From Calditrichales bacterium MX18-03 (GTDB lineage: Bacteria; Bacillota; Clostridia; Lutisporales; Lutisporaceae): a stretch of DNA of 64,000 bases. Shown here piece by piece: positions 42,020 to 50,753 of this stretch. The number at the start of each line of letters is the position of its first letter. The first letter of the stretch is position 1. Position numbers and translations under genes: made by a program. The DNA is taken from NCBI GenBank assembly GCA_021083345.1, contig JAJGRE010000001.1, positions 1,426,001-1,490,000 on the forward strand, in the 5' to 3' direction. Under the pieces are notes generated by a model. It did not search any database. It had not been told where the DNA came from and saw only the letters and a program-made list of their open reading frames with translations.

Positions 42020-43747
42020 GTGAAAAAACTCGCTGTTTACATGAAGCCTTATTGGAAGACCGCCGTACTGGCTCCCGTCATGATGCTGCTGGAGGTTGTA
42101 ATGGACCTGCTACAGCCTACCCTGATGGCTTCCATCATCGATAGAGGCATTGCAAACGGAGATATGGACTATATAATCAGAACGGGACTTCTGATGGTGG
42201 GTGTTGCAGCTATCGGCATGCTTGGCGGTGCCGGCTGCACCCTGTGCTCCAGTATCGCATCCCAGAGCTTCGGCACGGACCTCAGACTGGAAATGTTCCG
42301 CCGGATCCAGACCTTTTCCTTTGATAACCTGGACAAATTCAATACTGCCTCCCTCATCACGCGGCTGACCAGTGATGTCATGCAGGTACAGACGGTTGCG
42401 CTGGCTATGATGCGCATGCTTGTCCGGGCTCCGCTGCTCAGTATCGGCGGGATTATCATGGCGCTTGCCATCAACCCGGGTCTTGCGCTGATCCTTTTGT
42501 TTACCGTGCCGCTCCTGGTGGTGACCCTGGCAGTGGTTATCAAAAAGGGCTTCCCTCTTTTTTCTGCCGTGCAAAAAAAGCTTGACCGGCTCAATGCCGT
42601 CATGCGTGAAAACCTGACGGGAGTCAGGGTCGTAAAGGCTTTTGTCCGTTCCGGCTTTGAGCAGGAACGCTTCGGAGCGGCAAACAGCGACTTGAGAAGC
42701 ATAACGGTGAGGGCTTCCCGAATGGTAGGCATGACCATGCCGGTTATGATGCTGATCATGAATCTCAGCATGGTTGCAGTTGTCTGGTTCGGCGGCCTCC
42801 GTGTCCATGCCGGCGGCATGCAGATCGGCCAGGTTATGGCTTTCATCAACTACATGGTCCAGATCCTTTTTTCGCTGATGATGCTGGCTTTTATGCTGAT
42901 CATGGTGTCCAGGGCAAAAGCGTCCGTTGAAAGAATCAATGAGGTCCTGGACACAGACGTGCGGATCAAGGATTCGGTGAATGCTGACGCTGAACCTATC
43001 CAGGCAGGACAGGTGGATTTTGATAACGTCAGTTTCCGATATGAGGGTGCAGGCGGTGCGCCGGTACTGAAAAATATCACCTTCAGTGCCTCGGCGGGAG
43101 AAACTGTGGCCATACTCGGCTCCACCGGCTCTGGAAAATCCACCCTGGTGAATCTGCTGCCAAGGTTTTACGAGCCGTCGGAGGGGCACATCCGCGTTGA
43201 CGGAAGGGATCTCAAGGACATCAAGCTCTCTGCGCTGCGTCAGAGCATCAGCCTGGTGCTGCAAGAGTCCATCCTCTTTACTGGGACCATCAGGGAAAAT
43301 ATACGCTGGGGTGACAGCCAGGCTTCCGAAGAAGCTATTGTAGAGGCTGCCAAAGCTGCACAGGCTCACGATTTTATCGTTAGCTTTCCCGACGGCTATG
43401 AAACCCTGCTGGGACAAAGAGGTGTAAACCTGTCAGGCGGGCAGAAGCAGCGGCTGTCCATAGCCCGGGCACTTCTGAAAAAACCGCGCATTCTGGTGCT
43501 GGACGACAGTACCAGCGCGGTCGATATGGTTACCGAAGCCCGTATTCAGGCGGCTTTGAAGGAACGCCTGGCGGGTACCACTGTTTTTGTTGTGGCGCAG
43601 CGCATCAGCTCCGTCCTTGAGGCAGACAAGATCCTGGTTCTGGAGGATGGGGAGATCATGGATATGGGAACGCATCATGAGCTGCTGCTAAGGTGTCCGG
43701 TATACCAGGACATCTATCACTCCCAGATAGGTGAGGAGGTGGTTTAG
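42020..43747 (+). CDS. ABC exporter half-transporter with degenerate catalytic site
   Basis: A 575-residue type IV ABC half-transporter: six helices (about 15-310), then an ATPase domain with Walker A GSTGSGKST, signature LSGGQKQRLSIARALL and Walker B RILVLDDSTSAVD. The catalytic Glu after Walker B is Asp, as in the degenerate subunit of heterodimeric exporters (TM287, BmrC type). Its partner follows after one base. Substrates are likely drugs or lipophilic compounds. GTG start with GAGGTGATTGC. Confidence 0.9.
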   Translation: MKKLAVYMKPYWKTAVLAPVMMLLEVVMDLLQPTLMASIIDRGIANGDMDYIIRTGLLMVGVAAIGMLGGAGCTLCSSIASQSFGTDLRLEMFRRIQTFSFDNLDKFNTASLITRLTSDVMQVQTVALAMMRMLVRAPLLSIGGIIMALAINPGLALILLFTVPLLVVTLAVVIKKGFPLFSAVQKKLDRLNAVMRENLTGVRVVKAFVRSGFEQERFGAANSDLRSITVRASRMVGMTMPVMMLIMNLSMVAVVWFGGLRVHAGGMQIGQVMAFINYMVQILFSLMMLAFMLIMVSRAKASVERINEVLDTDVRIKDSVNADAEPIQAGQVDFDNVSFRYEGAGGAPVLKNITFSASAGETVAILGSTGSGKSTLVNLLPRFYEPSEGHIRVDGRDLKDIKLSALRQSISLVLQESILFTGTIRENIRWGDSQASEEAIVEAAKAAQAHDFIVSFPDGYETLLGQRGVNLSGGQKQRLSIARALLKKPRILVLDDSTSAVDMVTEARIQAALKERLAGTTVFVVAQRISSVLEADKILVLEDGEIMDMGTHHELLLRCPVYQDIYHSQIGEEVV

Positions 43748-43748
43748 G

Positions 43749-45593
43749 ATGGAGAATCGAAGCGGCAAAATGCCTATGCGGCCCGGGGGTGCCGGGGGCA
43801 TGGGCGGCGGTGCCCGCCACATGGCCGGTTTCACGGGACCGAAGGTCCGGGCGAAGGACACCCGAACCACCCTGAAGCGCCTCTGGAAGTATCTCAGGCG
43901 CAGATCCGGCATGTTATTTACAGTATTTGGTTTTGTGCTTCTCGCCACGCTTTTTACGCTTGTCGGTCCCATCTTGATCGGAAGGGGTATCGACGCCATG
44001 ACCGGCGGTAAAGGCGGGGTTGATTTCAGAAGCCTTGCTGCTATTGCATTGGCATTGACCTGCACCTATTTCTTAAGTGCATTGATGACCTGGTTCCAGA
44101 CCTATATCATGATCGGAATTGCACAGGATACCGTCTGGGATCTGCGGTCCGACCTTTTCTCAAAAATCCAGACGCTGCCGCTGCGCTTCTTTGACGGTAG
44201 GCCTCACGGTGAGCTCATGAGCCGCCTGACAAATGATGTGGAGAACATTAATAATACCCTAACGCAGCATACAACACAGCTTTTTTCCAGTGTGATCACC
44301 GTTCTGGGTGCACTTTCCATGATGCTGTACCTGAGTCCGCTGCTGACCGTGATCAGCTTGGCGACCATCCCCGTTGGAATAGCCATAACCGCGTGGATTG
44401 CGCGCAATACCAGAAAGCATTTTTCAGCACAGCAAACGGTGCTGGGAGAACTGAACGGCTTTATTGAAGAAACGGTTTCGGGCCAGAAGGTGGTAAAGGC
44501 ATTTTGCCATGAACAGGAATCCTTACGCAGCTTTGCCGCCGGCAACGACCGGTTGAAGGATGCAGGTATAAAGGCACAGGTATACTCAGGCATCATCCCG
44601 CCTATGATGAATGCCATCAATAATATGAGCTTTGCGCTTGTCGCCTGGGCAGGGGGCTGGATGGCTATCAACGGCCTCATCACCATTGGCATTATAGCCA
44701 GCTTTCTGAACTATTCCAAGCAGTTTGCACGGCCTATCAATGAGATTGCCAATCTGTTCAACATGATACAATCCGCCTTGGCGGGTGCTGAACGGGTTTT
44801 TGAGATCATGGACGAAAAAGCGGAGTTTGAAGGAAACGAAGATGCCCCCTCTCTTGGAGACGCAGCCGGAAAGGTCACCTTTGATAACGTGTGCTTCGGA
44901 TACAGCAAGGAGGTTCCCGTTCTGAAAAACGTCAGCATGACTGCCGAGCCTGGTCAGACCATCGCCCTGGTGGGACCTACCGGCGCAGGTAAAACTACCA
45001 TTGTCAACCTGCTGACCCGGTTTTATGACGTGGACAGCGGCAGTATAAGAATAAATGGAACCGACATCCGGGAAGTGCAGAAGGACAGCCTGCGAAGGGC
45101 CTTGGGCATCGTACTGCAGGATACCTACCTGTTTTCCGATACCGTCAGGGAGAATATCCGGTACGGCCGGCTTGATGCCTCTGATGCTGAGGTGGAAGCT
45201 GCAGCCAGGCTGGCCAATGCTGAGCATTTCATACTGCGTCTTCCGGAAGGTTATGATACCGTCCTGTCGGAGGATGGGGGCAATCTCAGCCAGGGGCAGC
45301 GGCAGCTTCTGACCATCGCCCGGGCCATCCTGGCCAATCCTGCCATCCTGATCCTGGATGAGGCAACCAGCAGCGTCGACACCAGGACCGAGCTGCACAT
45401 CCAGGAGGCCATGCTCTCGTTGATGAAAGGCCGCACCAGCTTTGTCATCGCGCACCGGTTGAGCACCATCCGCGAGGCAGACCTGATCCTGGTCATCCAT
45501 AACGGAGAGATCATTGAAAAGGGCTCCCACAAAGCACTCCTGGCGGCTAAAGGTTTCTATTACGAGCTTTATACCAGCCAATTAAGGTATTAA
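43749..45593 (+). CDS. ABC exporter half-transporter, catalytically canonical partner
   Basis: A 614-residue half-transporter with a Gly/Met/Arg-rich N-terminal tail (GKMPMRPGGAGGMGGGARHM), six helices (about 60-340) and an ATPase domain with Walker A GPTGAGKTT, signature LSQGQRQLLTIARAIL and Walker B ILILDEATSSVD. The Glu is present, so this subunit supplies the active ATP site of the heterodimer. ATG at 43749 with GAGGAGG in the preceding gene's 3' end; the longer frame from 43731 is rejected. Transcription ends at a strong terminator. Confidence 0.92.
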   Translation: MENRSGKMPMRPGGAGGMGGGARHMAGFTGPKVRAKDTRTTLKRLWKYLRRRSGMLFTVFGFVLLATLFTLVGPILIGRGIDAMTGGKGGVDFRSLAAIALALTCTYFLSALMTWFQTYIMIGIAQDTVWDLRSDLFSKIQTLPLRFFDGRPHGELMSRLTNDVENINNTLTQHTTQLFSSVITVLGALSMMLYLSPLLTVISLATIPVGIAITAWIARNTRKHFSAQQTVLGELNGFIEETVSGQKVVKAFCHEQESLRSFAAGNDRLKDAGIKAQVYSGIIPPMMNAINNMSFALVAWAGGWMAINGLITIGIIASFLNYSKQFARPINEIANLFNMIQSALAGAERVFEIMDEKAEFEGNEDAPSLGDAAGKVTFDNVCFGYSKEVPVLKNVSMTAEPGQTIALVGPTGAGKTTIVNLLTRFYDVDSGSIRINGTDIREVQKDSLRRALGIVLQDTYLFSDTVRENIRYGRLDASDAEVEAAARLANAEHFILRLPEGYDTVLSEDGGNLSQGQRQLLTIARAILANPAILILDEATSSVDTRTELHIQEAMLSLMKGRTSFVIAHRLSTIREADLILVIHNGEIIEKGSHKALLAAKGFYYELYTSQLRY

Positions 45594-45597
45594 ACGG

Positions 45598-45633
45598 AAA
45601 ATGATTGTACTTTTCGGTACAATCATTTTTTTT
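45598..45633. terminator. Bidirectional terminator between the ABC operon and hprK
   Basis: Perfect 13-bp stem AAAATGATTGTAC/GTACAATCATTTT (45598-45610 with 45617-45629), 6-base loop, then T. It overlaps the last codons of the convergent hprK. Confidence 0.93.
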
Positions 45634-46540
45634 GCAGCCGCATGATGGTCTCGTTCAGCTTGCTGACCACCGAATTGCCGCCGTTCATTAAATTCTGCCG
45701 GTAATTCAAAGCTGCTATTTCCACAATAGCCGCCAGATTCCGTCCCGGCTTGACGGGTACCCGTATATAAGGCAGCTTGATGTCCAAATAGGCCGTCATC
45801 TCGTATTCGGAGCCCACCCGGTCATAATGGGCATTGTCATCCCATGGCTCCAGGTTGATGACGATCTCGATATTCTTCTGAATCCGGATTGCGCTGAGTC
45901 CAAACAGGGAATTGATATCGATGATGCCGATGCCCCGAATCTCCATCAGGTTTCTGGTGATTTCGCTGCAGGTACCTACAAGGTTATCCGCCCCTATCTT
46001 CTTAATGACCACGAAATCATCTGCAATCAGAAGATGGCCGTTCCGAATAAGCTCAAGGGCTGTTTCGCTCTTGCCGATGCCGCTTTGTCCCGTGATCAGA
46101 ACACCCACACCATATACATCCAGAAGGTTCGCGTGAATACTGATGCTTTCAGCCAGGGCACTCTGCAAATACAACGTCAGGTCCACATGAAAGCTGGAGG
46201 TTGACTTGTGCGTTCCCAATACCCATCGGCCATAGTGCGCCGCTTCCTTCAACAGATCATCCGACACCGTATTTCCGCTTGTAATGACAATACACGGGAT
46301 GGGATAGCTCAGCAGCTTGCCCACCGCTTTCTTCCGTTCCGGATCAGGCAAGCTGTGCAGATAACTGTTTTCTGCATTGCCGATAATCTGGACGCGGACA
46401 TGCTCAAAGTAGTCATAGTAACCTGAGAGCTGCAGGCCACACCGGTTGATCTCAACCTCATTGACCTCCGCCCCCTCCAGCCCTTCATTATATACCTTCA
46501 GATCAAACTCCTTGACAAGGTCTGCCACTTTAACAGCCAT
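45623..46540 (-). CDS. hprK: HPr kinase/phosphorylase
   Basis: Bifunctional enzyme that phosphorylates HPr at Ser46 and reverses this, the central switch of carbon catabolite control in Firmicutes. The 305 residues have an N-terminal MurF-like domain (about 1-130) and a C-terminal kinase domain with Walker A GQSGIGKSETALELI (near 154), the catalytic region LIADDFV, and the HprK signature LMEIRGIGIIDI (near 200). The ATG at 46540 has AAGGAGATG. Its 3' end lies inside the shared terminator. No lgt or other usual partner follows. Confidence 0.94.
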   Translation of the reverse strand: MAVKVADLVKEFDLKVYNEGLEGAEVNEVEINRCGLQLSGYYDYFEHVRVQIIGNAENSYLHSLPDPERKKAVGKLLSYPIPCIVITSGNTVSDDLLKEAAHYGRWVLGTHKSTSSFHVDLTLYLQSALAESISIHANLLDVYGVGVLITGQSGIGKSETALELIRNGHLLIADDFVVIKKIGADNLVGTCSEITRNLMEIRGIGIIDINSLFGLSAIRIQKNIEIVINLEPWDDNAHYDRVGSEYEMTAYLDIKLPYIRVPVKPGRNLAAIVEIAALNYRQNLMNGGNSVVSKLNETIMRLQKK

Positions 46541-46632
46541 CGTGCATCTCCTTCTCTGCAAAATCTATGCCTTTTTCATGTTTATAACAATTCTACATCA
46601 TACTGCCGCCTAAAGCAATTTGCTGAAAAAAA

Positions 46633-46653
46633 ATACCGGATATGATCCGGTAT
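46633..46653 (-). terminator. Terminator after the anti-sigma-like gene
   Basis: Stem ATACCGGAT/ATCCGGTAT with a 3-base loop, followed on the minus strand by eight T. Confidence 0.85.
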
Positions 46654-46662
46654 CGTTTGCGT

Positions 46663-47640
46663 CTATTCCGACTTTTTCAGTACATAGTAGTATGGGTCCA
46701 TACCTCTGTAGGTATAGTCGCCGCTTTTCCATTCGAAGAACATATATGTCTCTCCATCTATTTCCTCGATTGTACACCGGCTGGCTGTTTTCTCATACTT
46801 GTTAATGATCAGGTCATCTGTCCAGCGCAAGGGGAAGCTTTCCGCCGTTGTTGTCACGTTTATATTCCCGTTTTCCCGAATATCCAGCGTTACCAGGAAC
46901 AAAACATCCAGCCAGCTTTTCTCTCCGGCGTTGAAGCTGTCTATGGATTTCACAAAATCCACACTCTCCCATTTGCCTATCATCCGAGGATTATCGGTAA
47001 ACGGATAATCGACTTTATCCTCACGGACCACTACGTCCTGATGATCTGAATAATCTCTGCTGTCAACCTGCTTTAGCACATAATACCGGGGATCCATGTT
47101 TCTGAATATATAATCGCCGCTTTTCCACTCCATGAACAGGTAGGTTACACCGTCTATCACCTTGATCTTGTATCTTTCAGCCGTTTTGTCCTGTTCATTC
47201 AATATAAGCCCTTTTGTCCACTTGGAAAGAGAAGTCAGATTCCCGTTTTCAATGGCAAAGAGCAATCTTCCGCCTTTGACAAATGCCAGCTGAGAAAGAT
47301 ACATATCCTCTTCGAAAGACTTTTTACCCGGTGAAAAATTTCCGATTTCATCAACAAAATCTACAGCCTGCCATTTCCCGATCACCTGCGGATCATCCAC
47401 AAAGGGATAATCCGTTTTATCAATATTTCTAAAGTAGGCGTAGCCGCCAAATGCTACAGAGAACAAGAGCGTGCATGCGATGATGGCTGCAACCGGCACC
47501 TTTAAGGCCCTTCCGGCCTTAACCGTTCTTTTCATACTTTTTTGATGCCCCTCCCAGATGGAATCGAAAGGCACTGATGGAAAATGCTGCTTCAAAACAC
47601 CGTCCATCATATTTTCTATATCGATGTTAGATTGTTTCAT
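46663..47640 (-). CDS. Membrane protein with duplicated extracytoplasmic domain, putative anti-sigma factor
   Basis: A 325-residue protein: a cytosolic N-terminus (about 1-45), one helix (about 47-68), then two tandem copies of a domain of about 110 residues (about 77-190 and 212-325). Both copies begin YPFxDxPxxIGKW, share VDFV and end MEWKSGDY or FEWKSGDY followed by MDPxYYVLK. The domain resembles the extracellular part of some BlaR1-like sensors. The gene overlaps the 3' end of an ECF sigma gene by 14 bp, which is the basis for the anti-sigma proposal; no zinc-binding motif is present to confirm it. Confidence 0.7.
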   Translation of the reverse strand: MKQSNIDIENMMDGVLKQHFPSVPFDSIWEGHQKSMKRTVKAGRALKVPVAAIIACTLLFSVAFGGYAYFRNIDKTDYPFVDDPQVIGKWQAVDFVDEIGNFSPGKKSFEEDMYLSQLAFVKGGRLLFAIENGNLTSLSKWTKGLILNEQDKTAERYKIKVIDGVTYLFMEWKSGDYIFRNMDPRYYVLKQVDSRDYSDHQDVVVREDKVDYPFTDNPRMIGKWESVDFVKSIDSFNAGEKSWLDVLFLVTLDIRENGNINVTTTAESFPLRWTDDLIINKYEKTASRCTIEEIDGETYMFFEWKSGDYTYRGMDPYYYVLKKSE

Positions 47641-48172
47641 AAATATCTCCTCCTCGACTCAAGATGTGAAAATCATTCTCCGGCAGCTGCTTTCTCAGTG
47701 TGTTCAAAGCCTGATTCAGCCTGGATTTGCAGGTTCCCAACGGTATATCCAGGATCTCGGAAATTTCTTTAAGCTTCAAGCCGGAGTAAAAGTGCAGAAT
47801 AATAACCTCCCTGCTTTTTAAAGAGAGTTTATTGGTCTCCAGCCACAATTCCGCTTCTTCTTCACTTTTGATCACAGCTGTTTCCACCCATTCCCCACAA
47901 CCATTTTCCGGCGTTTCCCCAAATAAATTGCACCACTTTTGCTTACGCAGCATATTTCTCGTGATATTCAGGGTGATTTTGTAAATCCAAGGCTTTATGG
48001 GCTTTGATGCATCATACATGCCATATTTGCTGAATATCTGTAAAAATGCTTCCTGTGTGATATCGTCTGCCAGCGCCTTATCCCTCGTCAGGAATAATGC
48101 CGTCCGGTATATGTAGGCCGAATGTTCCCTGAAAAGCATTTCCGCTTTTTCTTTTGATATTTGCTTTATCAA
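47627..48172 (-). CDS. ECF-type RNA polymerase sigma factor
   Basis: A 181-residue sigma-70-family factor with regions 2 and 4 only. Region 2: AYIYRTALFLTRDKALADDITQEAFLQIFSKYG and the ASKPIKPWIYKITLNITRNMLRKQK that follows. Region 4: LSLKSREVIILHFYSGLKLKEISEILDIPLGTCKSRLNQALNTLRKQL. TTG start with AAAGGAGG. Its end overlaps the putative membrane anti-sigma gene, the common ECF layout. It is probably autoregulated; the target signal is unknown. Confidence 0.9.
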   Translation of the reverse strand: MIKQISKEKAEMLFREHSAYIYRTALFLTRDKALADDITQEAFLQIFSKYGMYDASKPIKPWIYKITLNITRNMLRKQKWCNLFGETPENGCGEWVETAVIKSEEEAELWLETNKLSLKSREVIILHFYSGLKLKEISEILDIPLGTCKSRLNQALNTLRKQLPENDFHILSRGGDIYETI

Positions 48173-48225
48173 CAGCGCTACCTCCTTTTGAGTATACTCA
48201 ACCTATATACACATTCAATCAAAAA

Positions 48226-48248
48226 GAGGTTCGGTAGAATCCGAACCC
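48226..48248 (-). terminator. Terminator after the WYL regulator gene
   Basis: Stem GAGGTTCGG/CCGAACCCC (one mismatch), 6-base loop, T-run on the minus strand, 8 bases after the stop. Confidence 0.8.
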
Positions 48249-48255
48249 CAATCGC

Positions 48256-49233
48256 CTAATCTTTCCTATACTTTTTATATGTATCTTCAAGGCTTTCCAT
48301 TACCTTATTCTTCAACCAGAGCGGTTCCAGTATTTCGATGCAGTCAAAAAACCTTAATGCCAGCTTTACATATTCCTGTGCATCAACCGTACCTATTGTC
48401 AAAATGTATTTATTCCCTTGCTCTGTCAGCTCATCGTATTTAAAAAAAACGTAATCCTTCACCAGGTAAAACCTGGACTTATCCACCGCAATTTTAACAA
48501 TTTCATATTTGTCATTGCCTTCTTCCCCATAGTAGCAACGTTGGCCACTGTAATCCTGAATGTCAAATGCATCAGGAAGCGCAAAGGCTTCGTCTTTCAG
48601 TACGACCTCCCTGATCCGGTCCATGCGAAAATGTTCGATCTGTTTGCATACTTCGCAAAAAGCTACAATCAGCCAAATACCGTCCCGATAGATTAAACCG
48701 TAAGGCCTGATATACAATTCCACGTCTTCCATTTTGCAAGGGCTGTAGATTTTAACTCTGGTTCTGCGGTTGCTTTCCAGGCCCTCTATGATCTTATAAA
48801 AGAGCTGCTGTTCACTAATATCCACATCCATATTTTTAATGTCAAAGAAGATCCTTTTTTGCAGGTTTTCAAAGCGCCGCAGGAGACAGCCGTACACATT
48901 GCTCTCCATCTTAAAAAAAGCTGAATTGACATATTGGGTATACCCTGGTATATTCACTTCTTTGATAACCTTTTTAGACAGCAGCATGGCAAACACCTCA
49001 TCGGCATTAAAAACAACCGGAGGAATAAAGTAATCGTCAAGCAATGAATACCCGCCGTCCGTACCTGTCTTTGCCACTATGGGGACATTCATTTCGGAGA
49101 GCGCCTGTATATCCCTGTAAATGGTTCTTAACCCTACCTCAAAGGTTTTCGAAAGCTCAACTGCCGTCATTCTTTTGTTTTTGCTGAGAGCCAGTATTTC
49201 AGCTGTAAGCCGTTCAATTTTATTCATATCCAT
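48256..49233 (-). CDS. HTH and WYL domain transcriptional regulator (YafY/DeoR-like)
   Basis: A 325-residue regulator. N-terminal winged helix (about 5-60: LTAEILALSKNKRMTAVELSKTFEVGLRTIYRDIQALSEMNVPIVA) and a WYL domain (about 140-225: VRPYGLIYRDGIWLIVAFCEVCKQIEHFRMDRI), then a WCX-type C-terminal domain. WYL domains sense small ligands or nucleic acid. ATG at 49233 with GGAAG. It is downstream of the MFS gene on the same strand and may control it. Confidence 0.88.
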   Translation of the reverse strand: MDMNKIERLTAEILALSKNKRMTAVELSKTFEVGLRTIYRDIQALSEMNVPIVAKTGTDGGYSLLDDYFIPPVVFNADEVFAMLLSKKVIKEVNIPGYTQYVNSAFFKMESNVYGCLLRRFENLQKRIFFDIKNMDVDISEQQLFYKIIEGLESNRRTRVKIYSPCKMEDVELYIRPYGLIYRDGIWLIVAFCEVCKQIEHFRMDRIREVVLKDEAFALPDAFDIQDYSGQRCYYGEEGNDKYEIVKIAVDKSRFYLVKDYVFFKYDELTEQGNKYILTIGTVDAQEYVKLALRFFDCIEILEPLWLKNKVMESLEDTYKKYRKD

Positions 49234-49317
49234 CACACTTCCAATATATTTTCAATTTTCATCTATTACTTGTATTATATTACTTTTTCATTCAAGTACA
49301 TAGACTGCTATTCATCG

Positions 49318-50595
49318 TTACTTGGCAACACAGATCTCTTTTTTATACGCTTTCATGTTTTTTCCCGCACCCCTTTTCTCAAAGTGGAAAAGGCCATACA
49401 TGGCGGCAGCTGCTATGATTGAAACAACAAGCACAACAATCCAACTGCTTCTTATGCTATATACTGCAATATACCTTCCCATGATCAGGGTTCCCAGTGA
49501 AGACCCTGCCCGGAAAATGATCGGCAGGATTGAGTTCATCCTTCCTCTATGGGACTCCGGAGTGTGTTCTGCAAGGTATACGCCGACTTCAGTGGCAGAC
49601 AAAATTTCTCCAATCGTCCATATCACTGTTGATAGAATGAGCAGTGCGTAATGGTTGACAAAATATAACATGCCAAAACCTATCGCATAAAAAACACCGC
49701 TTAAAGCAATATTGGAAATCGCTTTATTCTTCTGTGTAAAGCTGATGATGAAGGTTGTCATGGTCACCACAACCACTGCATTAACGGTCATTAATGAGCC
49801 GAACATCGCCGGTCCGCCGGCACCAAAGCTTTCGTTCAGCTGCAGCGGGATGATGAATGTGTGCTGTGAATAGACAAAAATAAAAATCGGATAAATCAGG
49901 ATAAACAGCAATATGTTCGGCCTCTTTAACAATACGCTTATCAAGCCGCCTGTTTCTGCTCTTTCCCCAACGCTCTCCCCGGAATTTCCGAAAGCCGTGA
50001 TTTTGGATCCTTCTGGCTTTGATTCTTCGATATAGATCATGATCAAAAATACCGTCAGTATCAACGCGAAGGCATTTCCAATAAATATCAATGCCACATG
50101 GTTGTTGTACAAAAATCCTGCAATGAGGGGTCCCAGAGCAAAGCCTATGTTCCCGCCAAGATATTGCAGGGAAAATGCCTTTTTCCTTTCGGAAGGCAAG
50201 GTCAGATCTGCCACCATCGCCTGATAGGACGCTTGTGAAAGGGATCCGAAAAAGCAGGATGCAATAATCATCCAAACGATGATCAACGGGTCCCCTGCAA
50301 AAGCACAGGATAATCTCAATACAGCTGTAATCGAATGAGATATGATAATGACATGCCTTCTGCCCACGCTGTCAGAAAGCTTCCCCCCGAGCAACACAGA
50401 GGGTATGCCGATCAACCAGACCATCATCATATAAAAACCAACTGTCGCATTATTGAAATGCAGCTTGTCCGCCATGTATATGGCAAGAAAAGGGAATACC
50501 AGGTTGCCTGCGCTTGCAATCATATTGACAATAAACAATATGTAAATACTTTTATGCAATCCCCCATACGCATTTACCAGACTCTTAACTTTCAC
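49318..50595 (-). CDS. MFS transporter
   Basis: A major facilitator of about 425 residues with twelve helices. The motif A-like loop is GGKLSDSVGRRHVIIISHS, repeated in degenerate form in the C-half, and HTPESHRGRMNSI is typical of multidrug/efflux members. Start: GTG at 50595 is preferred because a palindromic operator-like sequence (50664-50691) and probable promoter lie upstream; the longer frame from an ATG at 50667 would start inside that palindrome and lacks an SD. The substrate is unknown. Confidence 0.85.
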   Translation of the reverse strand: MKVKSLVNAYGGLHKSIYILFIVNMIASAGNLVFPFLAIYMADKLHFNNATVGFYMMMVWLIGIPSVLLGGKLSDSVGRRHVIIISHSITAVLRLSCAFAGDPLIIVWMIIASCFFGSLSQASYQAMVADLTLPSERKKAFSLQYLGGNIGFALGPLIAGFLYNNHVALIFIGNAFALILTVFLIMIYIEESKPEGSKITAFGNSGESVGERAETGGLISVLLKRPNILLFILIYPIFIFVYSQHTFIIPLQLNESFGAGGPAMFGSLMTVNAVVVVTMTTFIISFTQKNKAISNIALSGVFYAIGFGMLYFVNHYALLILSTVIWTIGEILSATEVGVYLAEHTPESHRGRMNSILPIIFRAGSSLGTLIMGRYIAVYSIRSSWIVVLVVSIIAAAAMYGLFHFEKRGAGKNMKAYKKEICVAK

Positions 50596-50663
50596 GCTAC
50601 CCACTACTTTCTTTATAATATTGATGCCGGCTCGCCGGAGCCTACTACTCAATAATAAATGAA

Positions 50664-50691
50664 CCATACTGCCATATACCTGTCAGTATGG
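50664..50691. promoter_or_regulatory. Operator-like palindrome upstream of the MFS gene
   Basis: Perfect 8-bp arms CCATACTG/CAGTATGG separated by 12 bases, in a 28-bp dyad. The size and position are those of a TetR- or MarR-type operator. No TetR/MarR gene is adjacent; the WYL regulator is the nearest candidate. Confidence 0.5.
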
Positions 50692-50753
50692 TTTTGGAAA
50701 TTGCAAAAAAAAGGAACCCTTTTAAAGGATTCCTCTCTTATTAATAAGTCTAG

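Noticed and set aside
42110-43417. 435-codon antisense frame opposite the first ABC gene
   Set aside because: His/Gln/Asp-rich shadow of the real coding strand; no SD and no recognisable domain.
44586-45581. 331-codon antisense frame opposite the second ABC gene
   Set aside because: Shadow frame of a canonical ABC ATPase gene; composition typical of antisense translation.
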